From assembly GCA_028874365.1 (NCBI GenBank), contig JAPPJZ010000054.1:1-64000 (forward strand): a DNA stretch of 64,000 bases, in the 5' to 3' direction. Both the position numbers and the translations under genes were made by a program. Shown here piece by piece: positions 15,659 through 25,329 of the stretch (its first letter is position 1; the number at the start of each line of letters is the position of its first letter). The notes beneath the pieces are model-generated. The model ran no database searches and was not told the DNA's origin. It saw only the letters and a list, made by a program, of their open reading frames with translations. The stretch is from Chloroflexota bacterium. Its GTDB lineage: Bacteria; Chloroflexota; Dehalococcoidia; Bin125.

Positions 15659-16768
15659 ATGTCTTCGGAACGGCTCACACACCGTCTCAGTGATCGGCGC
15701 GCCGGCATTCTGCAGCTCGTCATTCAGGATTACATCGAGACCGCGACTCCGGTCGCGTCGCGACACGTGGTCGAGAAGTACGCCTTGCCCGCGTCCCCCG
15801 CAACGATACGTCATGAAATGCATGCCCTCGAGCGGGAGGGCTACCTGACTCACCCGCACACCTCTGCCGGGCGCGTACCCTCCAATCGCGGCTACCGCCA
15901 TTTCGTGCAGTCGCTGATGGGCCATGCCGAACTCGGCTTGGCCGAGCAGGCCTCGGTCCGACACCAGTTCTTTCAGGCAGCGCCATCGGTCGACGAGTGG
16001 GTGGAGCTGGCGGCCACCGTGCTGGCTCGCTCGCTTGGGCTACTGGTGATCGTCGCCCCGCCTCACCCGGAGCAGCTGCGGGTGCGACAGGTGGAACTGA
16101 TTTCACTGAACGAGCTATTGGTGCTGATGATCGTGGTCGTCCAGGAAGCGCGGATGATCCGCCAGCTGATGCCGTTGCCGCAGCCGGTCGAGGTGGACGA
16201 GCTGGACGAACTGGCTACGCGCCTGTCCTGGATGCTGCGCGGCCGCTCGGCCAGCGATGTCCGCACGGCCGCCCGACAGGCGATCGACGCCCGGGAAACT
16301 CATCCGGTTGAGCACTTTGTGCTGGATACGCTGGCCCAGGTGCTCGACCGCGATGCGCTGCGGGCCGGCAACCCGGCGATCGCCGGACTCGGTGGCATGA
16401 TGGCCCAGCCCGAGTTCCAGCACGAGCCGGAACGCTCGTTGGAGCTGATCGAACTGGTCGATCAGCACGCCGCCGACGATCTCGTCCCTGCGGCAGTGAT
16501 CGAGGATGTCACCCAACAGGGAGATATCCGCGGGGCCATGCACGTCCTGATCGGCGACGACCATCCCACGGCGCTGCTACAGCAATGCTCCTTGGTGCTT
16601 GCGCCGTATCGTTCCTCGACCGGCGCTGCCGAACCCCCCGAGATTCCCGGCTACGTGGGGGTGATCGGCCCGACGCGGATGAACTACCCACGCAGCATCG
16701 CCGCAGCCCGCTTCTATTCCCAACTCCTGCAAGAGATGATCGACGCCGTCTATGGGGCTGGCCGATGA
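15659..16768 (+). CDS. hrcA: heat-inducible transcription repressor HrcA
   Basis: This 369-residue repressor binds CIRCE and is kept active by chaperonin in other bacteria. The N-terminal winged helix reads LSDRRAGILQLVIQDYIETATPVASRHVV, then SPATIRHEMHALEREGYLTHPHTSAGRVPSNRGYRHFV. The C-terminal part contains the dimerisation domain, ending in GVIGPTRMNYPRSIAAARFYSQLLQEMI. The start is placed at ATG 15659, because the longer frame upstream runs through the CIRCE element and promoter. It overlaps grpE by ATGA. Confidence 0.95.
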   Translation: MSSERLTHRLSDRRAGILQLVIQDYIETATPVASRHVVEKYALPASPATIRHEMHALEREGYLTHPHTSAGRVPSNRGYRHFVQSLMGHAELGLAEQASVRHQFFQAAPSVDEWVELAATVLARSLGLLVIVAPPHPEQLRVRQVELISLNELLVLMIVVVQEARMIRQLMPLPQPVEVDELDELATRLSWMLRGRSASDVRTAARQAIDARETHPVEHFVLDTLAQVLDRDALRAGNPAIAGLGGMMAQPEFQHEPERSLELIELVDQHAADDLVPAAVIEDVTQQGDIRGAMHVLIGDDHPTALLQQCSLVLAPYRSSTGAAEPPEIPGYVGVIGPTRMNYPRSIAAARFYSQLLQEMIDAVYGAGR

Positions 16769-17358
16769 TCTCGGACAGCCAGTCGACTCAGGAACCGAGT
16801 CAGCAGATCGACGAAATGACCGAGTCCAACGCAGAGTCCGCTTCAACCGAAGCGCCAGTCGACGAGTTGGAAGCGCTACGCGAAGAGTCGGCGCGCAACT
16901 ACGCGGGTTGGCAGCGCGCCCAGGCCGACTTCGAGAACCTGAAGCGCCGCTCCGCGCAGGACGTGCGCGACCGCGTCCAGCAATCCCAGCGCGCGATCCT
17001 GCTCGACCTGATCGAGTTGGCCGACGACTTCGAGCGCGCCAACCGTGAGGCCCCCGCGGAGGACGCGAGCGCCGACGATCCCTGGCGTCAGGGCGTGGAA
17101 CTGATCTCGCAGAAGCTCGATGCGCTCCTGTTGCGCCAGCAGGTCCAGCAGATTGAGACGATCGACCAGCCGTTTGACCCCGAGTACCACGAGGCGGTTG
17201 GCCAGCTGCCCGGCCAACACAACGAGATCGTCGCCGTGCTGCGCACCGGTTACACCGTCGGCAAGCGCATCCTGCGGGCCACGCAGGTGATGGTCGGTGA
17301 CGGCTCTATCGCACCGCCCGAGACAGCGGACGAACCAGAGGACGAAGTAACCAAGTAG
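16765..17358 (+). CDS. grpE: nucleotide exchange factor GrpE
   Basis: This 197-residue cochaperone releases ADP from DnaK. An acidic, glutamine-rich N-terminus is followed by a long coiled coil ([31 protein letters not shown]). The C-terminal beta domain has [41 protein letters not shown]. Start ATG 16765 overlaps the hrcA TGA (ATGA), so translation is coupled. dnaK follows 10 bases later. Confidence 0.96.
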   Translation: MISDSQSTQEPSQQIDEMTESNAESASTEAPVDELEALREESARNYAGWQRAQADFENLKRRSAQDVRDRVQQSQRAILLDLIELADDFERANREAPAEDASADDPWRQGVELISQKLDALLLRQQVQQIETIDQPFDPEYHEAVGQLPGQHNEIVAVLRTGYTVGKRILRATQVMVGDGSIAPPETADEPEDEVTK

Positions 17359-17368
17359 GAGAATTCCC

Positions 17369-19261
17369 ATGCCCGGACGAGTCATTGGCATCGACCTCGG
17401 CACGACCAACTCGGCCGTCGCCGTGATGGAAGGCGGCGAGCCGACCGTCATCCCCAACGCCGAAGGCAACCGCACCACCCCGTCGGTCGTGGCACTGACC
17501 AAGACCGGCGAGCGCATCGTTGGCACGGCCGCCAAGCGGCAGGCCGTGACCAACCCCGAGGACACGCTGTTCTCGGTCAAGCGGCTGATGGGCCGCCGCT
17601 TCGAGGATCCCGATGTGCAGGGCGCGGTCGGCCGCTTGCCCTACACCGTCGACGCCGCCGAGAACCATGATGCTCGCGTGTCGATGGGGGGCAATCCGTA
17701 CTCGCCGCCCGAGATCGCGGCGATGGTCCTACAGAAGCTCAAGGCCGACGCGGAGGCCTATCTCGGCGAGACCGTTGAAGAGGCCGTGATCACGGTTCCC
17801 GCCTACTTCGACGACTCGCAGCGCAATGCGACCAAGGACGCAGGCCGGATCGCCGGCCTGAACGTGTTGCGAATCATCAATGAGCCGACCGCCGCCTCGC
17901 TGGCCTACGGCCTGGAAAAGACCGAAGACCACTACATCGCCGTATACGACCTCGGCGGCGGGACGTTCGATATCTCCATCCTCGAGCTGGGCGAGGGCAC
18001 CTTCCAGGTCCGCTCAACCAACGGCAACACGTTCCTCGGCGGCGACGACTTCGACCAGCGGCTGATGGACTACCTCGTCGATACCTTCCGCAGAGAACAG
18101 GCCATCGACCTCTCGCAGGACCGCATGGCGCTGCAACGGCTCAAGGAAGCCGCCGAGCGGGCCAAGGTCGAACTGTCGACCACGCAGTCGACCGAGATCA
18201 ACCTGCCCTACATCACCGCGGACGCCTCCGGTCCCAAGCACTTCACCCACACGCTGACCCGCGCCCAACTCGAGCAGCTCGTACTCGACCTCGTCGAGAG
18301 CACGCTCGAACCCTGCCGCAATGCGCTCGACGACGCCGGCGTCTCGCGCGACCAGGTCGACGAGGTCGTCCTCGTCGGCGGCCAGACGCGGATGCCGTTG
18401 GTCCAGCAAAAGGTCGAGCAGTTTTTCAACAAGGAGCCGCACCGCGGCGTCAACCCGGACGAGGTCGTCGCGCTGGGCGCAGCAATCCAGGCCGGCGTGT
18501 TGCGCGGCGAGGTCAAGGATGTGCTGCTGCTCGACGTGACTCCGCTGACGCTGGGCATCGAAACCCTGGGCGGCGTCTCGACTCCGCTGATCCCGCGAAA
18601 CACGACCATCCCAACATCGAAGTCGCAGGTGTTCTCGACCGCCGCCGACAACCAGTCGCAGGTCGAGATTCACGTACTTCAGGGCGAGCGCGAGATGGCC
18701 GGTGGCAACAAGTCGCTCGGCAAGTTCATCCTCGACGGCATCCTGCCCGCTCCGCGCGGCATGCCACAGATCGAGGTCACGTTCGACATCGACGCGAACG
18801 GAATCCTCAACGTCGGCGCGCAGGACAAGGGCACCGGCAAAGAACAGCGAATCACGATCCAGGGTTCCTCCGGTCTCTCCGAGGAAGAAATCGCTGCGAT
18901 GCAGCGCGACGCCGAGGAACACGCCGAAGAGGATCAGAAACTGCGCGAACTGGCCGAGGTCCGCAACAGGGCCGAAACGACTGCCTACGAGGCGGAGAAG
19001 GTCCTCAACGACCAGGAGGACAAGATCGACGAGGAACTCAAGACCGAGATGCAGGGCAAGATCGAAGCCCTCCGCGGCACGCTCGAGTCCGAGGACGCAG
19101 CCGCCATCCAGTCAGCCCTCGACGACCTCAACACAACCCTGATGAAGGTCGGAGAGAAGATTTACGGCCAGCAAGAACCGGCGGGAGCGACCGCCGACGC
19201 CGGAGGCGCCGCTCCGCCGCCGGACGACGACACCGTCGAAGGCGAATTCCGCGAGGTTTAG
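17369..19261 (+). CDS. dnaK: chaperone DnaK (Hsp70)
   Basis: This 630-residue protein has the nucleotide-binding domain with [46 protein letters not shown] and [13 protein letters not shown]. The substrate-binding domain starts after the linker [15 protein letters not shown] and ends in an acidic tail finishing [11 protein letters not shown]. Length is typical. AGGAG lies 7 bases before ATG 17369. It works with GrpE and DnaJ encoded on either side. Confidence 0.98.
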   Translation: MPGRVIGIDLGTTNSAVAVMEGGEPTVIPNAEGNRTTPSVVALTKTGERIVGTAAKRQAVTNPEDTLFSVKRLMGRRFEDPDVQGAVGRLPYTVDAAENHDARVSMGGNPYSPPEIAAMVLQKLKADAEAYLGETVEEAVITVPAYFDDSQRNATKDAGRIAGLNVLRIINEPTAASLAYGLEKTEDHYIAVYDLGGGTFDISILELGEGTFQVRSTNGNTFLGGDDFDQRLMDYLVDTFRREQAIDLSQDRMALQRLKEAAERAKVELSTTQSTEINLPYITADASGPKHFTHTLTRAQLEQLVLDLVESTLEPCRNALDDAGVSRDQVDEVVLVGGQTRMPLVQQKVEQFFNKEPHRGVNPDEVVALGAAIQAGVLRGEVKDVLLLDVTPLTLGIETLGGVSTPLIPRNTTIPTSKSQVFSTAADNQSQVEIHVLQGEREMAGGNKSLGKFILDGILPAPRGMPQIEVTFDIDANGILNVGAQDKGTGKEQRITIQGSSGLSEEEIAAMQRDAEEHAEEDQKLRELAEVRNRAETTAYEAEKVLNDQEDKIDEELKTEMQGKIEALRGTLESEDAAAIQSALDDLNTTLMKVGEKIYGQQEPAGATADAGGAAPPPDDDTVEGEFREV

Positions 19262-19343
19262 GATTGGCAGCTCGGTGCGCATCCTTCGAATGCGGCTGGC
19301 GATACCCTACGTCCGTGTGCGCGTTTGGCAATGAAACGGCCTG

Positions 19344-20468
19344 ATGGCTCAATCCGACGACTTCTATGAGATTCTCGGCCTCTCGCGGGAGGCTTCGCAG
19401 GACGACATCCGTCGATCGTTCCGCAAGCTGGCGATGGAGCACCATCCCGACCGCGTGACCGATCCGGTCGAGAAAGAGGCCTCGGAGGCCAAGTTCAAGC
19501 GCATCGCCGCCGCATACGAGGTGCTCTCCGACCCCGAGAAACGGGCCAAGTACGACCAGTACGGTTCGGCTGGCGCGTTTGCTCAGGGCACCGGCTTTGA
19601 GGGATTCGACTTCGGGGGCTTCGGCGACATCTTCGACGCGTTCTTTGGCGGACGCCGCGCCGCCGGCCCGATTCGCGGTGGTGACCTACGCATCCAGATC
19701 GAGCTCGACTTCGAGGAGGCCGTGTTCGGCTGCGAGGAAGAGATCCGAGCCTCGCGCCTCGAACACTGCACCATCTGCGGTGGCTCGGGCGGCGAGCCTG
19801 GCACCCAGCGCGTCGCATGTGAGTACTGCGGCGGCTCGGGAGAGGTACGCCGTACGCAAAGCAACGTGTTCGGGCGTTTCGTCAATGTCGCGCCTTGCGA
19901 GCCCTGCGAGGGTGAGGGCACCGTCATCGAGCACCCGTGCACATCGTGCGGCGGAGTCGGCCGCGAACAGCGCAATCGTCGGCTCAAGGTCAAAATTCCG
20001 GCGGGCGTCACCGATGGAGCGCAGATGCGGCTCTCGGGCGAAGGCGACGCGGGTCTGCGCGGCGGGCCGGCGGGCAATCTCTATGTCGATATCGCGGTTC
20101 GCGCCCACGAGCTGTTCCTGCGCGACGGCAACGACTTGATCCTGCCGCTTCACCTCAACGTCGCCCAGGCCGCTCTTGGCGCGACCGTCACGATTCCCGG
20201 TATCAACGGACACGGTCAGCCGCTCAACGTCCCGGCGGCGACGCAGCACGGGCACGAGTTCCGACTGCGCGGCGAGGGCGTGCCCCACCTGCGCGGGCGT
20301 GGGCGCGGCGATCTCCGCGTGCAGGTCGTCGTCGAGGTGCCGACCAAGCTCTCCAGCGAACAGCGCGAACTGTTCGAGCAACTCGCCGAGATACTCGACG
20401 AGCCCGCCAACCGTGGCGGTGAGGACGAGGGCGTGTTCTCGCGCATCCGCGGAGCGTTCACCAATTAG
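19344..20468 (+). CDS. dnaJ: chaperone DnaJ (Hsp40)
   Basis: This 374-residue cochaperone starts with a J domain (DFYEILGLSREASQDDIRRSF, then HPD in MEHHPDR). A Gly/Phe region (GTGFEGFDFGGFGDIFDAFFGG) follows. Four zinc-finger repeats read CTICGGSG, CEYCGGSG, CEPCEGEG and CTSCGGVG. The C-terminal peptide-binding domains contain GDLRVQVVVEVP. It is 82 bases after dnaK in the CIRCE-controlled operon and is followed at once by prmA. Confidence 0.97.
   Translation: MAQSDDFYEILGLSREASQDDIRRSFRKLAMEHHPDRVTDPVEKEASEAKFKRIAAAYEVLSDPEKRAKYDQYGSAGAFAQGTGFEGFDFGGFGDIFDAFFGGRRAAGPIRGGDLRIQIELDFEEAVFGCEEEIRASRLEHCTICGGSGGEPGTQRVACEYCGGSGEVRRTQSNVFGRFVNVAPCEPCEGEGTVIEHPCTSCGGVGREQRNRRLKVKIPAGVTDGAQMRLSGEGDAGLRGGPAGNLYVDIAVRAHELFLRDGNDLILPLHLNVAQAALGATVTIPGINGHGQPLNVPAATQHGHEFRLRGEGVPHLRGRGRGDLRVQVVVEVPTKLSSEQRELFEQLAEILDEPANRGGEDEGVFSRIRGAFTN
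20451..20454 (+). promoter_or_regulatory. ribosome-binding site supporting an ATT start of prmA
   Basis: GGAG lies inside the end of dnaJ, nine bases before ATT 20464. No ATG, GTG or TTG codon occurs in the prmA frame between here and the start of the conserved protein. This makes ATT the best-supported start. Confidence 0.5.
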
Positions 20469-21384
20469 TCGCTCGCCGAAACTGCTCCGAGTCGCCCTCA
20501 GCGTCGACGCGGCGCAGGTAGAACTCGCCGTTGCAGCCTGGGAACTGGCCGGCATTCACAACTCGAGCGTCGAGTACCTGATCGACGAGCCAACCGAGGA
20601 ACCCTGGCCCGGCCACGACAACCGGACCGATCGAGCCGAGGTAGCCGCCTATCTCACCGACGACCAATGGGGCGAGATCGAAACCAGGCTCCGCGAATCC
20701 GCGGTCAATCTGCTTGGCGCCGCGCCTGCATTTCAGGTAAAACCGCTGCCCAACAGAGATTGGCGTAGCGCCTGGCACGACCACTTCGACATCGTCAGGA
20801 TTCCAGGACCGAAACCCATCGTCGTCCGACCGCCGCACATCCCCTACGAAGCGAACGCCAACGAAGTGGTAATCGATCTCGTTCCGGGCCTCGCCTTCGG
20901 CACCGGACAGCACCAGTCGACGAGGCTCTGCCTCGCGCTCCTGGCAGAACGAATCCAGGGCGGAGAACGGGTCCTGGACGTGGGAACGGGAAGCGGAATC
21001 CTCGCCGTTGCCGCAGCAATGCTCGGCGCCGCGTCGGTGGTCGCAACAGACATCGATCCGCTGGCCGTCGACGCCGCGCGTCAGACGGTCCGTCAGAACC
21101 GGCTGTCCGGCCAAATCGAAGTTCGAGAGGCATCAATCCCACCGGAGGAACAGTTCGATCTGGTCGTCGCGAACCTGACAGCCGACCTGTTGCAGTACCT
21201 GGCCCAGGATCTCGTGAGTGCGCTGAAACCAAATGGCAAGCTAATCGCCAGCGGCTTGGTTGAGCATCGCCAGGAGGCGGTCGTTTCGGCGCTCACCGAC
21301 TCCGGTCTGGAGCTTTGGTCCGTTCGCTCAGAAGACGAATGGCGGGCGTTGTTCCTTTGCTCCCCCTCGGATTGGGAGGAGTAG
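20464..21384 (+). CDS. prmA: ribosomal protein L11 methyltransferase
   Basis: This protein of about 306 residues trimethylates ribosomal protein L11 with S-adenosylmethionine. The N-terminal domain reads KLLRVALSVDAAQVELAVAA. The methyltransferase domain has GLAFGTGQHQSTRLCL, motif I VLDVGTGSGILAVAAA, ATDIDPLAVDAA and VVANLTADLL. Adjacency to dnaJ is common in bacteria. The start is unusual: the ATT at 20464 overlaps the dnaJ TAG (ATTAG) and has GGAG 9 bases upstream. CTG 20482 and a GTG inside dnaJ (near 20413) are alternatives. Confidence 0.93.
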   Translation: MSRSPKLLRVALSVDAAQVELAVAAWELAGIHNSSVEYLIDEPTEEPWPGHDNRTDRAEVAAYLTDDQWGEIETRLRESAVNLLGAAPAFQVKPLPNRDWRSAWHDHFDIVRIPGPKPIVVRPPHIPYEANANEVVIDLVPGLAFGTGQHQSTRLCLALLAERIQGGERVLDVGTGSGILAVAAAMLGAASVVATDIDPLAVDAARQTVRQNRLSGQIEVREASIPPEEQFDLVVANLTADLLQYLAQDLVSALKPNGKLIASGLVEHRQEAVVSALTDSGLELWSVRSEDEWRALFLCSPSDWEE

Positions 21385-21394
21385 CTCAGCGTGC

Positions 21395-22174
21395 CTACCA
21401 AGCCGGAGAGGCGCCACCATCGATGTTGATCGCGCAGCCCGAGATGAAGCTGGCTGGACCGGAGGCGAGGAAGACGATCATGTTGGCCGCCTCCTCCGAC
21501 GTGCCGATCCGCTTGACGGGGATGCCTTCGCCGACCCGGTCAAGGAACTCCTCGTAGGTCGCGTCGGGCATCTGGTTCTGATGGAACCCGTGCCACTGGG
21601 CCGAGTCGACCGAGCCGATGCAAACCGCATTGACCAGAATCTGGTCGGCCGCGACCTCCTTGCTCAGCGCCTTGGTCATTGCCAGCCCGGCCGCACGCGA
21701 GGCGGCAGTCGGCATCGAGCCGGCGCCCGGCGTCTTACAGCCGATGTTGAGCAGGTTGACGATTCGGCCGCCGCCGCGTTCCCGCATCGAGGGCACGCAG
21801 AGCTTGGCCAGACGAATCGCGGCGTAGAGCTTGAGATCGAGATCGACGGCCCAGGTCTCGACGTCGTGCGATTCAATCATGCCGGAGGATGACTGACCGG
21901 CGTTGTTGATCAGGATGTCGACGCCGCCGAAACGCTCGATCGTCGCAGCCACGAGGCGATCGCATTCGTCGTCCGAGGTCACATCCGTCGACAGAGCCAG
22001 GCAGTCGCCGCCCGCCGCTTCGACGGCCGCACGCGCTTCGTCCAGCGGTTCCTGTCGACGCGCGCCGATCGCCACCTGGGCGCCTTCCTGCCCCAGCAGG
22101 ATCGCGGTCGCTCGGCCGATGCCCTCCGAGCCCCCCGTGACGATCGCCACCTTGCCATCCAACCCGAGATCCAT
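21395..22174 (-). CDS. short-chain dehydrogenase/reductase family protein with atypical catalytic residues
   Basis: The 259-residue Rossmann-fold protein shows the cofactor motif VAIVTGGSEGIGRATA, DILINNAGQSS and a C-terminal FLASGPASFISGCAINIDGG. In the catalytic region RIVNLLNIGCKTP...SMPTAASRAAGLAMTKAL, the usual Ser-Tyr-Lys positions read Asn, Thr and Arg (the YxxxK motif is TAASR). Nucleotide binding looks intact, but standard dehydrogenase chemistry is doubtful. I recall similar TxxxR forms in other bacteria, so this may be a conserved subfamily. The start, ATG 22174, begins MDLGLDGKVAIVTGG and fits the family. Confidence 0.85.
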   Translation of the reverse strand: MDLGLDGKVAIVTGGSEGIGRATAILLGQEGAQVAIGARRQEPLDEARAAVEAAGGDCLALSTDVTSDDECDRLVAATIERFGGVDILINNAGQSSSGMIESHDVETWAVDLDLKLYAAIRLAKLCVPSMRERGGGRIVNLLNIGCKTPGAGSMPTAASRAAGLAMTKALSKEVAADQILVNAVCIGSVDSAQWHGFHQNQMPDATYEEFLDRVGEGIPVKRIGTSEEAANMIVFLASGPASFISGCAINIDGGASPAW

Positions 22175-22200
22175 GTGATACCCCGTCCCCAAGAACGCGT

Positions 22201-22217
22201 GAACAGTAGTACAGTTC
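22201..22217. promoter_or_regulatory. 17-bp near-perfect palindrome between SDR gene and rsmE
   Basis: GAACAGTAGTACAGTTC reads as GAAC-n-GTA-n-TAC-n-GTTC, with 14 of 16 flanking positions symmetric. It also lies within a wider CAAGAAC (22190-22196)/GTTCTTG (22214-22220) inverted repeat. It is 27 bases upstream of the SDR start and 59 bases upstream of rsmE, a likely position for an operator. The regulator is unknown. Confidence 0.55.
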
Positions 22218-22275
22218 TTGTCCCAGCGGAGTCTAGCGCTCGCCCCGACTCGCATTCTCGGAGAGGCTCGGCGCG

Positions 22276-23079
22276 GTGGCACGGCACTTCGAAGACCAAA
22301 TGCCCGATCGACAGGGACCGCCCGGCCTGGTTCCGCGGTACTTCCTCGACGAGTCGGCGCGCGTGGACGAGGACACGATCACGATCACTGGAGGCAAGGC
22401 GAACCGGCTCAAGCGGGTGATGCGCGTGCGACGCGACGACCCGCTGCAACTGGTGCATCCGCTCACGGATCGTCTCTACCGAGCCACAATTGAACGCGTC
22501 TCGCGCGACGACGTGATCTGCCGCATCGACCAGAGTCGGCCCCTGCGTCCGCTGCCGCCGCCGCGTATCGTCATCTCGGCATCGCTGATCCGGCCGCAGC
22601 GCTATGACTTCATGATCGAAAAGGCGACCGAGCTCGGCGTCGACGAGATCCGGCCGGTCTGGTCCGAGCGCGCAATCATTCGCGGCGACGCCACGCAGCG
22701 GCTGCATCGCTGGCGGCGGCTCGCAACCGAGGCTGCGGAACAGTGCCGCCGTGAGTACCGCCCGGAGATCCATCCACCCATGCAGGTGGTCGACCTGATC
22801 CAGGAGGAACCGCCGCCGAACTCAATGAGGCTGCTGGCTTCGGCGATTGAGCCGGACCAACGGATCGCACCGATCTTCCAGCAACGACGCGAGGACGGCC
22901 TGCCCGATCCGGACCCGGTGCACCTGCTAATCGGTCCGGAGGGGGGTTACACAGCCGAGGAAGCCGAACTCGCTCGGAGCAACGGTTGGACGCCGATCTC
23001 CCTGGGCAATCGTCCCCTCAGAGCGGAGACAGCAGCGATCATGGCGATCGCGCTCACGCTCGAGGCTGCTCGGTCGTAG
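22276..23079 (+). CDS. rsmE: 16S rRNA (uracil-1498 N3) methyltransferase
   Basis: This 267-residue SPOUT-family enzyme methylates U1498 of 16S rRNA. The N-terminal PUA-like domain contains PRYFLDESARVDEDTITITGGKANRLKRVMRVR. The knotted C-terminal domain shows LIGPEGGYTAEEAELARSNGW and SLGNRPLRAETAAIMAIAL. The start is GTG 22276; ATG 22300 is an alternative closer to the usual N-terminus. Confidence 0.93.
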   Translation: MARHFEDQMPDRQGPPGLVPRYFLDESARVDEDTITITGGKANRLKRVMRVRRDDPLQLVHPLTDRLYRATIERVSRDDVICRIDQSRPLRPLPPPRIVISASLIRPQRYDFMIEKATELGVDEIRPVWSERAIIRGDATQRLHRWRRLATEAAEQCRREYRPEIHPPMQVVDLIQEEPPPNSMRLLASAIEPDQRIAPIFQQRREDGLPDPDPVHLLIGPEGGYTAEEAELARSNGWTPISLGNRPLRAETAAIMAIALTLEAARS

Positions 23080-23114
23080 CGTGCGGAACTTCGTAGAGCA
23101 CGTGGCGGCGCACG

Positions 23115-24242
23115 TCAGCCCCTGGCGAGATTGGTCGACGTCAACGCGTTGGCCGGATTGAGCGCCTGGTACGGGTCGGGGAACTCGAGCGAGCGGATCC
23201 AGGGCAGCGGGTTGACTGTCACGCCCCGCACGACCACCTCCCAATGCAAGTGCGGACCCGTCGCCAGACCAGTCGCCCCCATACGCGCGATCAGGTCGCC
23301 CTGCTCGACGACGGTTCCGGGCGTCTGCAACACCTCCGAGAGGTGGTAGTAGCCGGTGAAAACACCCACCCCGTGGTCGATGATGATCCCGTTCCCTCGA
23401 CGGCGCGTTCGCCCGGCCCAGCTCACGATGCCGCTGTTCCCCGCCTTGACCGCCGTGCCGGTCTCGCCTCCGTAATCGATGCCGGTGTGATACTCCACGA
23501 TCGGACCACCGTTGAAGGATCGTTGTTCGCCGTACAGCGCCGTGATCGCACCGTCCACGGGCGGATCGAACACGCCCAGCCAGTGCAGTTGCGGCGTCAG
23601 GCCCGTCTGATAGGGCAGCCGCTGCGCCTCGTCGGCGCGGCGGATGGCCGGATCGAGCAGCGCCTCGTTGGGCCCGTCGATCTGGATGTTATCGACCGTC
23701 CAGTCGCCGCCGACGATCTCGATCACGGTCTCCTGCCAGAGCAGTTGCTCGCCCCTCCGCCCCCAGACTGCCACGCCCAGCGACTGTGGTCCCACGCCAG
23801 CGTTTGCATCAATTCCGAAGAAGCCGACGAATCTCTCTTCGCTGTGCAACAGCGAGAACGTCTGGCCCTGCCACCACATGGACGCGGTGTCGGCGCCCGG
23901 CGCAACGACCACGATGAGCACGGTCTGGCCCTGCGCGACGGGGTTGGGCATGATGTAGACGGCTGGCTCGGGCAAGGGCTCGATGTCGATCACCTGCGAG
24001 GCCTGTTGCACCGGCGCGAGCTCAAGCGTTTGCTGTTGGTCGGTCTGTTGTGCCTGGCCCGCGGCTCCTGAATCCGGCGATGCTTCCGGTTGGCGGTAGG
24101 CGGCGAACGGGTCCAGATCGTCGCCGCCGCAGGCAGACAAGACGAGGCCGGCGCCGGCTCCCGCGAAGGCACGCAGCACCGTTCGCCGACTCAGACGAAT
24201 CGGCCCGCTCGTGACCCTGCTGAGATCAGCCGATTGCCGCAT
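23115..24242 (-). CDS. M23 family peptidase lipoprotein with Tat-type signal
   Basis: This protein of about 375 residues probably cuts cell-wall peptide bridges or activates wall hydrolases outside the membrane. The signal has twin arginines (LSRRTVLRAFAGAGAGLVLSAC) ending in a lipobox cysteine, so Tat export and lipid anchoring are likely. The C-terminal LytM domain has the zinc ligands in EYHTGIDYGG and HLHWEVVVRG, with GNGIIIDHGVGVFTGYYHLSE. A middle beta-rich part (residues about 75-210) has no clear family. It is divergent from the moxR operon, which also looks envelope-related. ATG 24242 is chosen over GTG 24263. Confidence 0.88.
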   Translation of the reverse strand: MRQSADLSRVTSGPIRLSRRTVLRAFAGAGAGLVLSACGGDDLDPFAAYRQPEASPDSGAAGQAQQTDQQQTLELAPVQQASQVIDIEPLPEPAVYIMPNPVAQGQTVLIVVVAPGADTASMWWQGQTFSLLHSEERFVGFFGIDANAGVGPQSLGVAVWGRRGEQLLWQETVIEIVGGDWTVDNIQIDGPNEALLDPAIRRADEAQRLPYQTGLTPQLHWLGVFDPPVDGAITALYGEQRSFNGGPIVEYHTGIDYGGETGTAVKAGNSGIVSWAGRTRRRGNGIIIDHGVGVFTGYYHLSEVLQTPGTVVEQGDLIARMGATGLATGPHLHWEVVVRGVTVNPLPWIRSLEFPDPYQALNPANALTSTNLARG

Positions 24243-24306
24243 ACAGACGAATCCACTGTACACACATCAGTTACGCTCTCAGGAAGTGCCCCAGTCACCA
24301 GATGCC

Positions 24307-24324
24307 GCCCAGACGTCTCTGGGC
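24307..24324. promoter_or_regulatory. hairpin/palindrome in the M23-moxR divergent region
   Basis: GCCCAGA and TCTGGGC pair as a perfect seven-base stem around CGTC. It lies between the divergent M23 and moxR genes, 65 and 54 bases from their start codons. An operator is possible. A direct repeat of GTAAGCGG follows near 24346 and 24360, just before the moxR start. Confidence 0.35.
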
Positions 24325-24378
24325 CTGCGATGAGGCAAGCACCAGTAAGCGGCAGGGCTGTAAGCGGAGATATCCCCG

Positions 24379-25329
24379 ATGGACGATCCCCGAACCGTGC
24401 TTCTCAGCGTCGTCGCCAACGTCGAGCGCGTCATCCTGGGCAAGACAAGAGAAGTGCGGCAGGCAGTCATCGCGCTCGTCGCCGACGGCCATCTGCTGAT
24501 CGAGGACGTGCCGGGCACCGGCAAGACGATGCTCGCCCGTGCGCTCGCCGTGTCGACCGGTTGCACCTTCAACCGGATCCAGTTCACGCCCGATCTCTTG
24601 CCCTCGGACGTGACCGGCGTCTCGGTCTACAACCAGAAGACGCAGGATTTCGAATGGCGCCAGGGGCCGATCTACTCGCAGATCGTGCTCGCCGACGAAA
24701 TCAACCGCGCAACGCCCAAGACGCAGTCGGCGTTGTTGGAAGCGATGGAGGAACGACAGGTCACGGCGGATGGCGTCACGCGTCAGCTCCCGCCGCCGTT
24801 CATGGTCATGGCGACCCAGAACCCGGTTGAGTACGAGGGCACGTTCCCGTTGCCCGAGGCCCAGCTCGACCGTTTCCTGCTGCGCATCCACCTCGGCTAT
24901 CCCGACGCCAACGACGAGGTCGCAGTGCTCGAAGGACAACAACAACAGCACCCGATCGAGTCGCTGGCGCCCGTCACCTCTCCCGAGGAGGTGCGTGAGA
25001 TCCACCGCGTCGCGCGGGACATCTGGGTTGACCCTCAGCTCAAGCAGTACGCCGTGCAACTCGTCGCCGCGACTCGATCGCACGAAGCGGTGTACCTCGG
25101 CGCGTCGCCACGCGGCTCGCTCGCCCTGTTCCGCTGCGCCCAGGCGTCGGCGCTGCTCTTCGGCCGGGACTACGTGATCCCTGACGACATCAAGACGCTG
25201 GCCCACTCCGCACTAGGACACCGGATCATCCTCAGTCCGTCGGCGCAGGTGCGCAACCAGGACGCACGGACAGTGATCGACGACGTGCTGGAGCGAGTAC
25301 CGGTGCCGGGTGCCCGAGCGGCATCATGA
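24379..25329 (+). CDS. MoxR-type AAA+ ATPase
   Basis: This 316-residue AAA+ protein shows Walker [16 protein letters not shown], the pore-region [17 protein letters not shown], Walker [27 protein letters not shown], and sensor-like [24 protein letters not shown]. MoxR ATPases work as chaperones with VWA-domain partners. It is the first gene of an operon with DUF58 and transglutaminase-like genes. A separate MoxR operon converges from the other side. A 21-codon frame overlaps its stop codon. Confidence 0.94.
   Translation: MDDPRTVLLSVVANVERVILGKTREVRQAVIALVADGHLLIEDVPGTGKTMLARALAVSTGCTFNRIQFTPDLLPSDVTGVSVYNQKTQDFEWRQGPIYSQIVLADEINRATPKTQSALLEAMEERQVTADGVTRQLPPPFMVMATQNPVEYEGTFPLPEAQLDRFLLRIHLGYPDANDEVAVLEGQQQQHPIESLAPVTSPEEVREIHRVARDIWVDPQLKQYAVQLVAATRSHEAVYLGASPRGSLALFRCAQASALLFGRDYVIPDDIKTLAHSALGHRIILSPSAQVRNQDARTVIDDVLERVPVPGARAAS

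Noticed and set aside
22201-22217. LexA (SOS) box
   Set aside because: The GAAC...GTTC halves are nine bases apart, whereas Gram-positive-type SOS boxes have four; neighbouring genes are not repair genes.
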